The notes beneath the pieces were generated by a model. That model was not told the DNA's origin. It saw only the letters and a list, made by a program, of their open reading frames with translations, and did no database searches. Below are positions 54,557-64,000 of a stretch of 64,000 nucleotides of DNA, one piece after another. The stretch lies in contig JAKTTT010000014.1 of NCBI GenBank assembly GCA_030581615.1, forward strand, positions 248,001-312,000, in the 5' to 3' direction. Position 1 is the first letter of the stretch. Each line of letters starts with the position of its first letter. This DNA comes from Alloascoidea africana. Lineage: Eukaryota; Ascomycota; Alloascoideomycetes; Alloascoideales; Alloascoideaceae. Made by a program: the position numbers and the translations under genes.

Positions 54557-55513
54557 ATGAATACTACAAAATTCCAATGCCCCCCACCTCCAAAATTAAT
54601 GCCAAAGATTATATGTGTCGACCCTTCAGAAAAGATAAGAAAGAGGCACAAGCTCAATTCTAGGTCAACACCCAAGGATTCACTTACCAAACGAATTAGA
54701 TCGGACAACTTTAAGGAACATCAGAACAGCCAACGCCGGATTGCCCATTCGATTATTGAAAAAAGGCGGAGAACAAAGATAAATGAACGATTTATGGAAT
54801 TGAAACAGCTGGTACCAATTTTCCAATTGCCAACATCGGACTACCCAAATGCTACAAACTCTAAATTATCTTCAATCCGTACAGAGAATATTGCTACAGG
54901 CAAAGTAAATCAGATGAAACCAGCGGAAGAGAAAATGGGAGTTCATAAGCTTGTGATACTGGAGGAAACTGTTGAATATATCAAACACCTGCACCAACAG
55001 ATAGAAAATAACATCACCGATATAAAACAGATGAATGGTGCTTTATTCATTGTAGAAGATGAACTTAGAAATCCAAACCAAAAAGCTCAAAGTTCGATAA
55101 GCCGAGGAACGCCATTGCTTTACCAGCAAACACACTCAGTGCAACGACCGGAAATTAACAAGTTAAGAGAAAATACTTTACTCCATGATAATATGCGCAT
55201 TGAAGTTTCAAGGAATACTCAACCGTCCATTCCTAATACAATCCCATGCTACAGTCCCAAAACTCCTGCGGGCTCAACAAGGAACACAAATAAAAGAGAA
55301 ACCGATTCATCTCCTCCATTGTATTTATTACCTTCTACCGTACGGTCGTGTGCTAGTCAAGAGAGATTCCCTCTTTGGAGAGAATTGACTGGCTCTTGGT
55401 TTCGTCCCAAAAATGGGGGATCGGTAACAAACACCGTGAGCAATTCAAATTGTTTCAACATTGTCAAAAGACCAATAATATGTCTTTCTCAAGGTCAAGA
55501 ATCCTTTCTGTAG
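54557..55513 (+). CDS. bHLH transcription factor with a long loop
   Basis: A 318-residue nuclear regulator. The basic region and helix 1 lie at about residues 57-85 (RRIAHSIIEKRRRTKINERF, then MELKQLVP). It has the His, Glu and Arg that read an E-box (CANNTG). Helix 2 lies at about 131-150 (HKLVILEETVEYIKHLHQQI). The loop between them is about 45 residues, far longer than the usual 6-15. The N-terminus is basic, and the C-terminal half is Ser/Thr/Pro-rich and probably disordered. I do not recognise a specific orthologue; Tye7-, Hms1- and Ino2-like factors are all candidates. A CACGTG upstream could mean autoregulation, which is a guess. Confidence 0.82.
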   Translation: MNTTKFQCPPPPKLMPKIICVDPSEKIRKRHKLNSRSTPKDSLTKRIRSDNFKEHQNSQRRIAHSIIEKRRRTKINERFMELKQLVPIFQLPTSDYPNATNSKLSSIRTENIATGKVNQMKPAEEKMGVHKLVILEETVEYIKHLHQQIENNITDIKQMNGALFIVEDELRNPNQKAQSSISRGTPLLYQQTHSVQRPEINKLRENTLLHDNMRIEVSRNTQPSIPNTIPCYSPKTPAGSTRNTNKRETDSSPPLYLLPSTVRSCASQERFPLWRELTGSWFRPKNGGSVTNTVSNSNCFNIVKRPIICLSQGQESFL

Positions 55514-56472
55514 GTAGGGACTTGATTTAGACCAAGCTGATATATAAAACAAGTTTTCAAATCAGTCTACATTTCATAAATCTGAGAATTAAATAGTACT
55601 GATTAGCAGACTTGAAGGATTGCTCAACAGTGATTTTTCTGGCATCTTGTATAACCTATTAGGATCTTTGCATTTACAATAAAGAAAGTTCATTAAATAC
55701 CATTCGAGCTCTATCTTCGATGAATATAATATGCTACCTTAATGCTGAGACATGCAACCAATTAATGATCCCCAAAGTAACCACTCCTATCACAAATGTA
55801 GCTCCTATTTACACTATAAAACTATCATAGCCAAGTATGACGAGAAAGATGGCTCAAGTGGTAAGCATAGGCTAGTTCTCTTAATCACTCAAATGATTAG
55901 TTTTGGATCTGTAGAGTTCATGCCTAGTAACACCACCCCTTTTTTTTATTTACAAAAAGTCTATGAAATCCTTTTATTCAAAGCTCTTAGATGAATGACT
56001 GAAAATAAAAGTTGTTCTTTTGGTTTTCAAAGTAAGCGCTTAGACAAAGTAAACTTTGGCATATGTGATGATCACGTGGTTTACACTTTCGATCAACACT
56101 TTCAATCGTACCGTGGTCCAAGTTTGATTTAGAATGAAGAGGTAACGGCCATGAATAATGGGTATTATGACATGTTCAGATTTGGAAATTACAGATCCAT
56201 TATCTGGAACCTTGGTAAAGTTCATTCCTTACCGTAAAATCTCGCGAATCTCGATACCATCTCTGTTTTTACCACGAGACCCTATCTTCTCTCAACAGGT
56301 GGAGAAAGAAGAAAAAGAAGGAAACGTGCCTGGGACGCGTTTTGGTAGTGCGAATAAGACATCAACACACGAGACAAGGAATGAAGTCCATCAACAGCGA
56401 CAACGGCAGTATATAGAGGAAAAAAGTAACCAAAATCACCTTCAGAAGTTGCCTCTGACCCGATTATTCACG
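55514..56472. promoter_or_regulatory. SLD3 promoter region
   Basis: This interval is the bHLH 3' flank and the SLD3 promoter. ACGCGT (56335-56340), a perfect MluI cell-cycle box, lies about 135 bases before the preferred SLD3 ATG. A CACGTG lies near 56073. The SLD3 frame stays open back to an ATG at 56158 across the MluI box. Confidence 0.5.
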
Positions 56473-59095
56473 ATGAGCGACAAAAGCGTTGTCTCGCGAA
56501 CTGGTTTGGATCTTTCTGATATGAAATTTGGCAGAAACTGTCTAATTGGGAAGATTCGTGTGGTAAAAAATGGTGCGAAGTATTTGGGAGTTATACAACA
56601 TGTGGCTGGAGATCTGTGGTCTTTATCGAGGTTTAACAAGAGCATACTTTTAAAGGACATTAAGGCTATAAAAGATGAGGGTGATGAGATGAGCAAGGCA
56701 AATTCCATTAACATTAAGAAGGAAACGACTAATGAGCATTACAATAGTAATGTTGATAAAGATCTGCCATTAATGTCAGAACAGGACAGCCTAGAGTTTT
56801 TTCTCAAACAATGCTCGATAAAATCTCCCGATTTCTCATTAGCTGATACCTCAGGTTCTCATGGTCACAATACCCACTTCTCGATGGCACCTCCGAGTTC
56901 TTATTCGGCCCGAGTCTCAACCGTCATCCGCAAGAATGGAATTGATACAGCCGAGACCTCAGAAGAAGATATTTTGTCGGCTTTAAAGAAAAAGTATATA
57001 GAAGCACTGTATCTTGGTACTGTTCCTCTGTCCTTTTTTGTTAAATCCACATTAGCAAAGATGAGAATTTTATGCCAATCCCTTTCCTGCACGAACGAAC
57101 GAATTTCTGAAAAGCTTGCAGAGAAAAATGATGCTACAGTTTGTGACAATAGTTTTAACGACAAAAGGCTTTTGCTGAAAATACTAAAGCAATTAATCAT
57201 CCCTATTTTTAAGTTCGACAAGAAGTACACGGGTTCGAAGATTCATGAGGAGATGGTTGAGAGTTTTGAAAGTACATACCTTGACTCTTGGAAAGACAAC
57301 CTACTGGAGAAATTCTCTCGAACCGGAGAAGCAACTCCATCGACAGAAGTCGGCGAAGATGAGAACAATATTAAAAAGGCCCTGGAGAGGAGTGGTAACA
57401 CTGAAGGGGAAAGATTTAATACTTTTGAGAAACAAAAGATCGATGCATTAAAAGCACAAGAAGCAAAACTTCAGGTTGTTCTTTTATTAGAGATATTGGC
57501 AATTCAAAAGACCATTCCTGGTATTCAGAATGAAAAACAAGTTCAATCCACCGATACCCAAAAGAAAAGGCCAATTCGAAAATCTCTTATATCACAAAAG
57601 AGGACAAAAAAGAAACCTAAAGATGATATTGGCCATCCTGTGGCCAAAAAAGAAGAACAAGTCATTGATTATGGTGTTGCTTTAGATGTTTACCTCGATA
57701 GATTGTGTATCTGGGAGGCGATTGAATCTCAATCTTCAGGTATATTGAACGACCCAAGCAGGACAATAACCAAATCGAAATTACATGAGTTTTGTTTTGA
57801 AGTCATATTGCCATTGTAAGTTTGAATCAGCTTTCTCAGTTTTTTTTTTTTTTTTTGTGAAACGTATTAACGATAGGAAAAGCTACGGATCCAAGTTATC
57901 CAGCAAGACAAAATACATTATTGAAAAGTGCACTGGCATTGCAACTTTATCCCATTCTGCATCAAAAACTAAATCTCGCAGCCAGAAACCTGCCCAGTTA
58001 CAGAAACCCGGAAAGCCTGTATCTTCAGATGTGCTAAATTTGAATTCTTTATTAGAAGCCGATAAAGAAACTCAGTCCTTACGACGGCATTCTAGTGTTG
58101 TTAGCATTGATGGTCATCACTCGAACCGTCAAAATGCTCATCGAAATTTATCTCTAACTTCAGACTTAATTGGAAAATCAAGCAGTAATTCACATACAAA
58201 TAGGAAAAGATCATCCAACTGGACTAGATCTCAATCAGCAGTTTTCCCATTAAAAAGAAAGCTTTCGTCAGATTCCGTTAACAGTGAATCCCAAGTGCAA
58301 GACACCAATCCAAGTTCTAATAACAGCAAAGCAAGAAAGAGTTCTTCAAATTTGAAAAGAATGAAGTCCATAACAACCTTTTCTTCGTCTTTGCAAAGAC
58401 GGCAAGTTGATGTTTCTTTCAGTGCATCATCTTTGAAGGCATCCAGCAAAACATCTTTTAGTTCAGGTACAATGACAGCACCAAACTCAACAACAGGTTC
58501 AACAGTACCCAATAAGAGTTCTCGAAGATCGCTTGTGTCCAATACTGTACCAAACAACAGCAAAGAATTGGAAGAAGAACTGGCACTAGCAATAAAACAC
58601 ATTTCAAAGCCTCATAGATCTCTATCACACAACTCCTCGCTAGCAAGTGAGCTGACAAAAACATCCAAATCTTCTCATTCTTTTAGCAAACCTATGAGCA
58701 GGCCTCACGAAACTGCGTCTCAGATCTTGGTCTCAGAAACTCCTAGTAAGCCTAGGCATCAGTCATTTTTTACAAAAACCGATAAACCAACATTTGAAAC
58801 AATGATCATAGAAAGTCCAGTCAGCACTCGAGCAGTTGGTAGAGCTGGGTTAGATGATACCAAAACAGCAGACAACAACATTATGGAAACTCCAACAAGA
58901 GGTACCCGATCTCGTAACCAAAGGTTCCTGGCCGATACAATGAAATCGCCTTTTGCTAGTTTGCGGAGGCCACTTTTTGGAATGAACAAAAAAGGGAAGC
59001 AAGCTGCTGATAATAGCAGAATCCAAGAGGTGGATGAGTTGGAAGAGATTTTCTCATCGTCCCCTCCTCCAACTCATGACAATGAAAATTCATAG
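56473..59095 (+). CDS. SLD3: SLD3 replication-initiation factor (one intron)
   Basis: Exons 56473-57815 and 57883-59095 encode 851 residues. The 67-base intron begins GTAAGT and holds a long T-run. Its 3' site is the AAG at 57882, which rebuilds PFYGSKL; a TAG six bases earlier is also in frame. Sld3 bridges Cdc45 to the Mcm2-7 helicase and, once phosphorylated by CDK, binds Dpb11 to fire origins. The Sld3/Treslin domain is at about residues 170-465, with blocks TVPLSFFVKSTLAKMR, LQVVLLLEILAIQ and DVYLDRLCIW matching yeast Sld3. The C-terminal half is Ser/Thr-rich with SP/TP sites. An upstream ATG at 56158 would add 105 residues but spans a likely MCB promoter element. Confidence 0.9.
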
Positions 59096-59230
59096 GCATC
59101 TTGTGTATTAGTTACGAAATAAAACAATAATACGTAAACTCAAAGTATTGGTACATTTTTTGGACTCGAACAGTTAAAGGTTTCTAACTTTCACTCATTA
59201 AACTACAAACAAGCCAAGTCATTTTTCTTT
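59096..59230. other. Compact convergent gap
   Basis: Only about 135 bases separate the 3' ends of SLD3 and TAF6, so their transcripts may overlap at their tails. Confidence 0.6.
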
Positions 59231-60652
59231 TCATAGTTCTCCAAAGAATATGGCTTTTGCTATTTCAGCTCCATCTGCTTGTTCCCGGATTCTCAACGCT
59301 AGCTTTTCTCCAATCCTATTTGTCAACTTCTCAAACAGCTCATCATCAATGCCTTCTTCCGTGTCAACAACCATAGCATCTTCATTCTCCAGATTACTTT
59401 CCTGCTTCTCTATGGCATTCCCATTAGCTTTGGGTTTCATGTCCTCAACTAATTTCCTCAATGCCTCGATGCATTTGTTTATTAATATATCACGGTCTTC
59501 GGGGTTATTGAATTTAGAGTAAACCCCTTCAATCCATAGCTTGACATTGCCCAGAATGACAACTCTGATAATCTCAGGACCCATTTGGGAAAGTCCGATA
59601 ACTGCGCCATACTGTGTGCCCATTGTATTTGAAGTGTCTAGGAATGCTTTTAGCAAAGTTCTTGTAACTCTGGGCTTGAGGGTCTGATATGAATGTCCAA
59701 AATCTTTGCAGATCAAATGTAATAAAGAAGAGGCAATTTCTCTTACATCAAGGTGATCTCTATTGTCTGGTGAACCGATTTTCTTCGCAAGTAGTAAAGT
59801 CAACACGGAAGGAATCAAAGGTTGTATATATGGCTCCATAAAAATTGATTTGTTTTGCAACAAGGCAAAAATCACGCCGAGCATCCCTGATAGTAGAGAT
59901 ATATCTCTTAAATTATGGGTGATTTTCTCTGCCACGAACTGAATAAAGTAAGGAACCAGTTGATGAAGACCAGGGTCGCTTTCGAGGCTTGTTAAAGCGG
60001 CAGTTCTCATATTCTCATCGTTCGGATTTGAGGATGTTAAGACAGAAACCACGCGGTCAAAATATAACTGCAGCTCTTTCGATAAAACGTGTTTCACCAA
60101 CGGCTTCACGTCTACATCGTTGGTCAACGCGGTGGCAGCTGCGATCGAGTTACTAACCTGAGAGCCTCTAGCTGCCGGTGGAAGCTGTTTAATATCGGAT
60201 GGAGAAGGATTTTGGGGGATTCTCGGCTGAACTCCTTCTATTGCAAGCCAATGAGCTGTGAAGGTGACTTCCCGAGGAACTTTTGGTAAAGGCTGGTTTA
60301 TAAGTTTCTCAAAGTCAACTGCTTCATCATCAAGGTAGTACAGTGTTTGCCCAGGTCCAACCATTGCCTCTCTGAACTTCAAGTGCTGAACCGTTTCATA
60401 ACCATACATAGGTTCAACATTCAACACCCGAAGAGTCTTGCTAATATCGTTTGTTGTCAGCGTCCTTCTCTTGCTGTGTTTCATGAACTTCATTGCTTGT
60501 TCTAAAATCTCGTGCATTCGATACTCTACATCCATCGCAAGAGCTTTAGAAACTTCCTCGGGCAGATTGTTCAGCCCCAAAGATTCAGCAACATCTTTTA
60601 TCGTGTCTGACGGCGACCATAAGGTATGTGAGTACTTGATTTTGGATGCCAT
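59231..60652 (-). CDS. TAF6: TAF6 subunit of TFIID and SAGA
   Basis: A 473-residue protein (yeast Taf6 516). An N-terminal histone fold spans about residues 5-70 (LWSPSDTIKDVAESLGL; RRTLTTNDISKTLRVLNVEP) and pairs with Taf9. A conserved linker follows (VPREVTFTAHWLAIEGVQPRIP). A HEAT-repeat domain covers about 180-410 (LQLYFDRVVSVL; TQYGAVIGLSQMGPEIIRVV). It acts in promoter recognition by TFIID and in the SAGA coactivator. The start is the first ATG and gives the family-typical N-terminus. It shares TFIID with TAF14 at 28784, but the two genes are 30 kb apart. Confidence 0.96.
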   Translation of the reverse strand: MASKIKYSHTLWSPSDTIKDVAESLGLNNLPEEVSKALAMDVEYRMHEILEQAMKFMKHSKRRTLTTNDISKTLRVLNVEPMYGYETVQHLKFREAMVGPGQTLYYLDDEAVDFEKLINQPLPKVPREVTFTAHWLAIEGVQPRIPQNPSPSDIKQLPPAARGSQVSNSIAAATALTNDVDVKPLVKHVLSKELQLYFDRVVSVLTSSNPNDENMRTAALTSLESDPGLHQLVPYFIQFVAEKITHNLRDISLLSGMLGVIFALLQNKSIFMEPYIQPLIPSVLTLLLAKKIGSPDNRDHLDVREIASSLLHLICKDFGHSYQTLKPRVTRTLLKAFLDTSNTMGTQYGAVIGLSQMGPEIIRVVILGNVKLWIEGVYSKFNNPEDRDILINKCIEALRKLVEDMKPKANGNAIEKQESNLENEDAMVVDTEEGIDDELFEKLTNRIGEKLALRIREQADGAEIAKAIFFGEL

Positions 60653-61450
60653 GGGTGGTTCGTGTCTGATTATTGTGATGTTGAGTTCGATAACTGGAGG
60701 GAAATGGCAGTATGAAGTTTACTCATCGTGATTTATTTTACACCAGATCTTAGGAGTTGGGGAAAGCTTCAAGTCCTCTTCTTTGGTGATCTCGAAGATT
60801 AGAATTTAGTTGAGTGAGAACCAGCTCATTTTTCAAAGTTAGGATATAAGATAACTACTGGGATAGATTTAATGGAATCCCAAGCCGGAATGGGGGTTGA
60901 TTTTAAGGAGGAACCATCGAGATTGTGAACAATTGCAAGGTTTCGTGTCATTTGGATCCTTTGCATCTTCTTCTGTTGAATGTTCTATGTTCAGAAATAA
61001 AAACATATAGATCAAGTCTTGATATTTTTCCGTTATCTTGAGCAGAATTAAGGCCTAGCTTGATAATGTAGAGTGACGATTCCAAGAGTAATAGGATCAG
61101 GTGGAATTTCAGCCCTTGCATTTTTACATCACAAGTTAACGTAGAATAAAAACAAAAAGTCCTATATTAATAGATTCCGCTAGTATGTTTAGGGCTCTTG
61201 TTTATGGAGAATTATGTTTTTAATTCTTGATAACTGTAGATGTTTTTTGTTCTTCCACCATCATCGCCTTATCACACTCACCACCATTCCACCCGCATTC
61301 TACTTACACCATAGCCTGGACACAAAAGCAAATCATCACTTCTTTCGCTCTACCACGACTGCACAGGCTTTCTGTTGCCGTCACTTCCTTAATCGTGTAC
61401 TCACATATTCACACCTATTATCTTATTCCTATTGCTTTTTTAATTGATAC
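60653..61450. promoter_or_regulatory. Divergent promoter of TAF6 and the SVIP-like gene
   Basis: About 800 bases between divergent genes. No clear TATA is seen on the TAF6 side. The right 200 bases are C/T/A-rich leader-like sequence. No additional gene is evident. Confidence 0.4.
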
Positions 61451-61884
61451 ATGGGAAACTGTTTCGGAAAGCCAGAACAAGCGGCTTCACAATCCAAGCC
61501 TGTAGGTAGACAATCGAAAGCATCCGAGCAGAAGCTAGGCACTGCCACCCACACCCCAAGGCCTAAACACACTTCCAAAGCTAAATCATCGGGTGGGAGG
61601 ACATTAGCTGAGGGTATAGCCCCAAAAGAAGATGATGCTAGGTCAGCTGCTGCGAGAGCGGCTGAGGTATGTCAACTTTGAATCACATTGTTTATCTATG
61701 CGCTAGAAATTCTGACTATGGGGGTATCAAGGCTCGATATCAGAAGAACACCCAAACCACGGGGAAGCTGTCAGCAAAGCTAGATAAAGAGAGACGAAAG
61801 CCAAACTCGCAATTATTGAATGATGCAGCTCAGGAAGAGCTGAGACGACGAGAGATTGATCAAAAACCAATTTTTAACGATTGA
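61451..61884 (+). CDS. SVIP-like N-myristoylated small protein with Cdc48-binding motif (one intron)
   Basis: Exons 61451-61666 and 61732-61884 encode 122 residues. The 65-base intron begins GTATGT and ends AAG; ending instead at the earlier TAG would hit a stop at once. The start MGNCFGK is a classic N-myristoylation signal with a palmitoylatable Cys4. The middle is basic and disordered. Across the splice junction the protein reads RSAAARAAEAR (residues 64-74), an exact match to the VCP-interacting motif R-x5-A-A-x2-R. Basic helical sequence follows (GKLSAKLDKERRK). Human SVIP has the same plan: MG-Cys N-terminus, then this motif. I infer a membrane-tethered regulator of Cdc48 in ER-associated degradation or vacuole biology. 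Confidence 0.6.
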
Positions 61885-64000
61885 TACTACCAGGGGACTT
61901 ACTTCCTCATTTTTTTTCCCCCCAAGGAATTTACTTGCATGCTTTGGTCCCTATATTCCGACTTTCATGCCTTTGTTTTTTTAGGAGAACGTGATTTACT
62001 TTACAAATCAGAAAATTTCACGCGTACGAAACGTTTAAGCAGTTAACTTGAAGGCCGTTGTCAGCAATTTGGAGTAGCAGATCTTGCTGACCATCCCCAT
62101 TATATCGGCGATCAATAGATGACAAAGATAACCTAGAAGGAAGTAAAGAGGGCGGGAAACTAGCCTAACCACTGGGAATGATCCAAGTTCTTCTCTCGTT
62201 CCTCTTTGTAATGTTTGACGATTATGCTACTCCCTTTAATCCATTTGGGCTCTATATCATTCTTAGTTCTTGTCTTTGGTTTGATCAGTGTCTTCATTTA
62301 TTGGACTTGTGATTTCCAAAGATTCCTAACTTGGTCATCTATCGATCTAAAACATGGATCATTGAGCTTGTTCGCGGTCTTCTCAATGTTGTCAGAAGGG
62401 CCGCCTAGCGTAAGCTGAGGACTGTAGTTGTGACATGCTATACCACCGACAGGTTACGGACTTCAAAGGAACGTAGAAACGTGGGTAAGTCCAAGAACTA
62501 CTGTTTTAATCTTCAAGAATCTCTACTATTTCTGTAAGCCCTGTCTCTCAAATGAGAAGTTGACTGGCACGAACCTTTTAGATATTTGTGTTTATGTCGT
62601 CAATTCCCTTGAGCAGAAATGTTTACTCCCGCCCCGAGTGACTTTGGATCAGCACCAAAGACTTCGTAACGAGTAGCCCTGAAGATTTGGATCAGAGCAG
62701 ACAAGGCTGACTATGTTGAAACTGAATCATCGGCATGGAATACTTCATTAGTTGATGACTTAGCATGTCACAGCTACAGTGGTCATCTTATAACTACAGC
62801 CTAGCAAATACCCAAGCCTTTTTTATTCTATTTGAATAAAACCCACAGGGCTTGTTCTTATCTACTCAAATCATTCTTCATTTATTGTTTCTTTTCCAAT
62901 CGTTATTATTAGAGATGTGGAAGCAATTCACAAACTCTTTGAAGTTTATTCGAACTCCAACTTTTTCAACTTTTTAGGTATGTTAGATTCTAGGACTTTG
63001 TGTTAAACATGTCCAGAAACAACTTTCTACACTTGTTTGTGGAAGATATTGTTGTTCTAAGCTGTTCATCAGAAAAAGGATTATAACATACTATTGAAAT
63101 GTATTGATTTTGTATTGTTCTATTTTATTTTCTTTTTTATGCTCACGTTTAGTGTCATTTACAGTCTAAAGAAATGGAAGTCATGGTAATATCACTCGTA
63201 TTTTGGAAGAGAAGTGAATGTGACAGATCTCATTTGCTCATGTTATTGCTTCATTTTTCAAGTTAATCATCATTGAATATCTCAGCATATGATATGAACG
63301 TGTGATACCTTCTATGAATGATGAGAAACCGGGAATAATCTGTCAGCATCAAAGGAAGAAATCTGTCATGTATGTAATTATCCGAAATGCTGCAAATGGA
63401 AGCGCCAATGCGACGTTGGTAACCACATAAAATAAGTGTGCGGACAAAAAACGGTCCTCATAATGATCAAACACAAGGCATTCACAACGGCTTTTCTTTT
63501 CCTTCCTAATGATCATTAATGTTTGAAAAAGCGTATCAGAAAGCTGAAGTAGAAATACTCGCACCTAAAAAGCATAGTTTATTAAACATTACAACTATTC
63601 TAATCGTCTCTTCATTTAGGCTCCAAAAAAATCTTTTTAATGTCTACAATCGAACCTATCAAATGGAAAGTCCTAGTGGTCCGATATTGGAAATTGAGAT
63701 CATACAGAACGAATATGCTTCTGAATCTTTTTGGTTTCTGCAAAATTAAATGAAGGAATTGAAATAGTTAGAATTCAATTGAAATTCGCAACATATCTTC
63801 AAAATAGATTTCCCGAGCTTATAAATTTCCTTGGGATCTTCGATCCAAATACATTTTCTTATTGGTTTTCATGGAAATCATGCCATAAATTAACAATTAT
63901 CATTGACATTATTAACAAGGGGCGTGTGCCAACTAATGATTTTTATACCTTATGAGATAATATAACGGGAAACGTCCTTGCATAACTGTAATCAAAAGAA
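61885..64000. other. Gene-free right end
   Basis: About 2.1 kb without a gene I can support. Small open frames at 62215, 63519 and 63731 lack family features. The last 500 bases are AT-rich and may belong to a gene or repeat that continues beyond the window. Confidence 0.35.

Noticed and set aside
57785-59095. Separate gene for the second half of SLD3
   Set aside because: The frame lacks a proper ATG and joins the first half through a clear intron that restores conserved PFYGSKL.
62215-62418. Small hydrophobic frame at the right end
   Set aside because: Short, no homologous family known to me, and no promoter features. Likely chance.

Overview
The window looks like nuclear DNA of a budding yeast (Saccharomycotina) outside Saccharomycetaceae. 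Its genes read as clear relatives of yeast UBX5, ITT1, NFU1, HHO1, TAF14, RFC1, MGE1, RPL33, DUR1,2, GYP2/MDR1, SLD3 and TAF6. It also carries a complex I subunit (NDUFA12), which Saccharomycetaceae have lost. At least ten genes have short introns with GTATGT-like 5' sites and CTAAC/TACTAA branch points, which is intron-rich for a yeast. CTG codons fall on conserved leucines in DUR1,2, so the nuclear code appears standard and the CUG-Ser and CUG-Ala clades are unlikely. I cannot name the species.

Layout. 1-8.5 kb: a ZIP zinc transporter with an unusual repeated CHxHG ectodomain and a sugar-porter MFS protein, separated by long gene-free tracts. 8.5-14.3 kb: a long UBX5/UBXN7-like Cdc48 adaptor and an F-box protein. 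14.3-17.6 kb: AT-rich DNA, fossil Ty3/gypsy pieces, a 0.76-kb near-perfect inverted repeat and an LTR abutting tRNA-Phe. 18-24.6 kb: ITT1 (RBR ubiquitin ligase), a Hap1-like zinc-cluster factor and a second F-box protein whose GC content drops sharply partway along. 24.8-36 kb: NFU1, histone H1, TAF14, RFC1, MGE1, RPL33. 36.6-43.9 kb: DUR1,2 with GATA boxes upstream, then NDUFA12 with a 16-nt microexon. 45-51 kb: a Seg1-like eisosome candidate and the Rab-GAP GYP2. 51.8-64 kb: tRNA-Gln, a GPI-anchored wall protein, a bHLH factor, SLD3, TAF6 and a small N-myristoylated protein with a Cdc48/p97-binding motif (SVIP-like), then about 2 kb without a recognisable gene.

Themes. Ubiquitin/Cdc48 functions recur (UBX5, two F-box proteins, ITT1, the SVIP-like protein). 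S-phase genes (histone H1, RFC1, SLD3) carry ACGCG/MCB-type motifs near their 5' ends. The spliced models for DUR1,2, NDUFA12, RPL33, TAF14, histone H1, the zinc-cluster factor and RFC1 restore conserved protein sequence across each junction, which is strong evidence for those introns. No CRISPR array, rRNA or complete transposon was seen.
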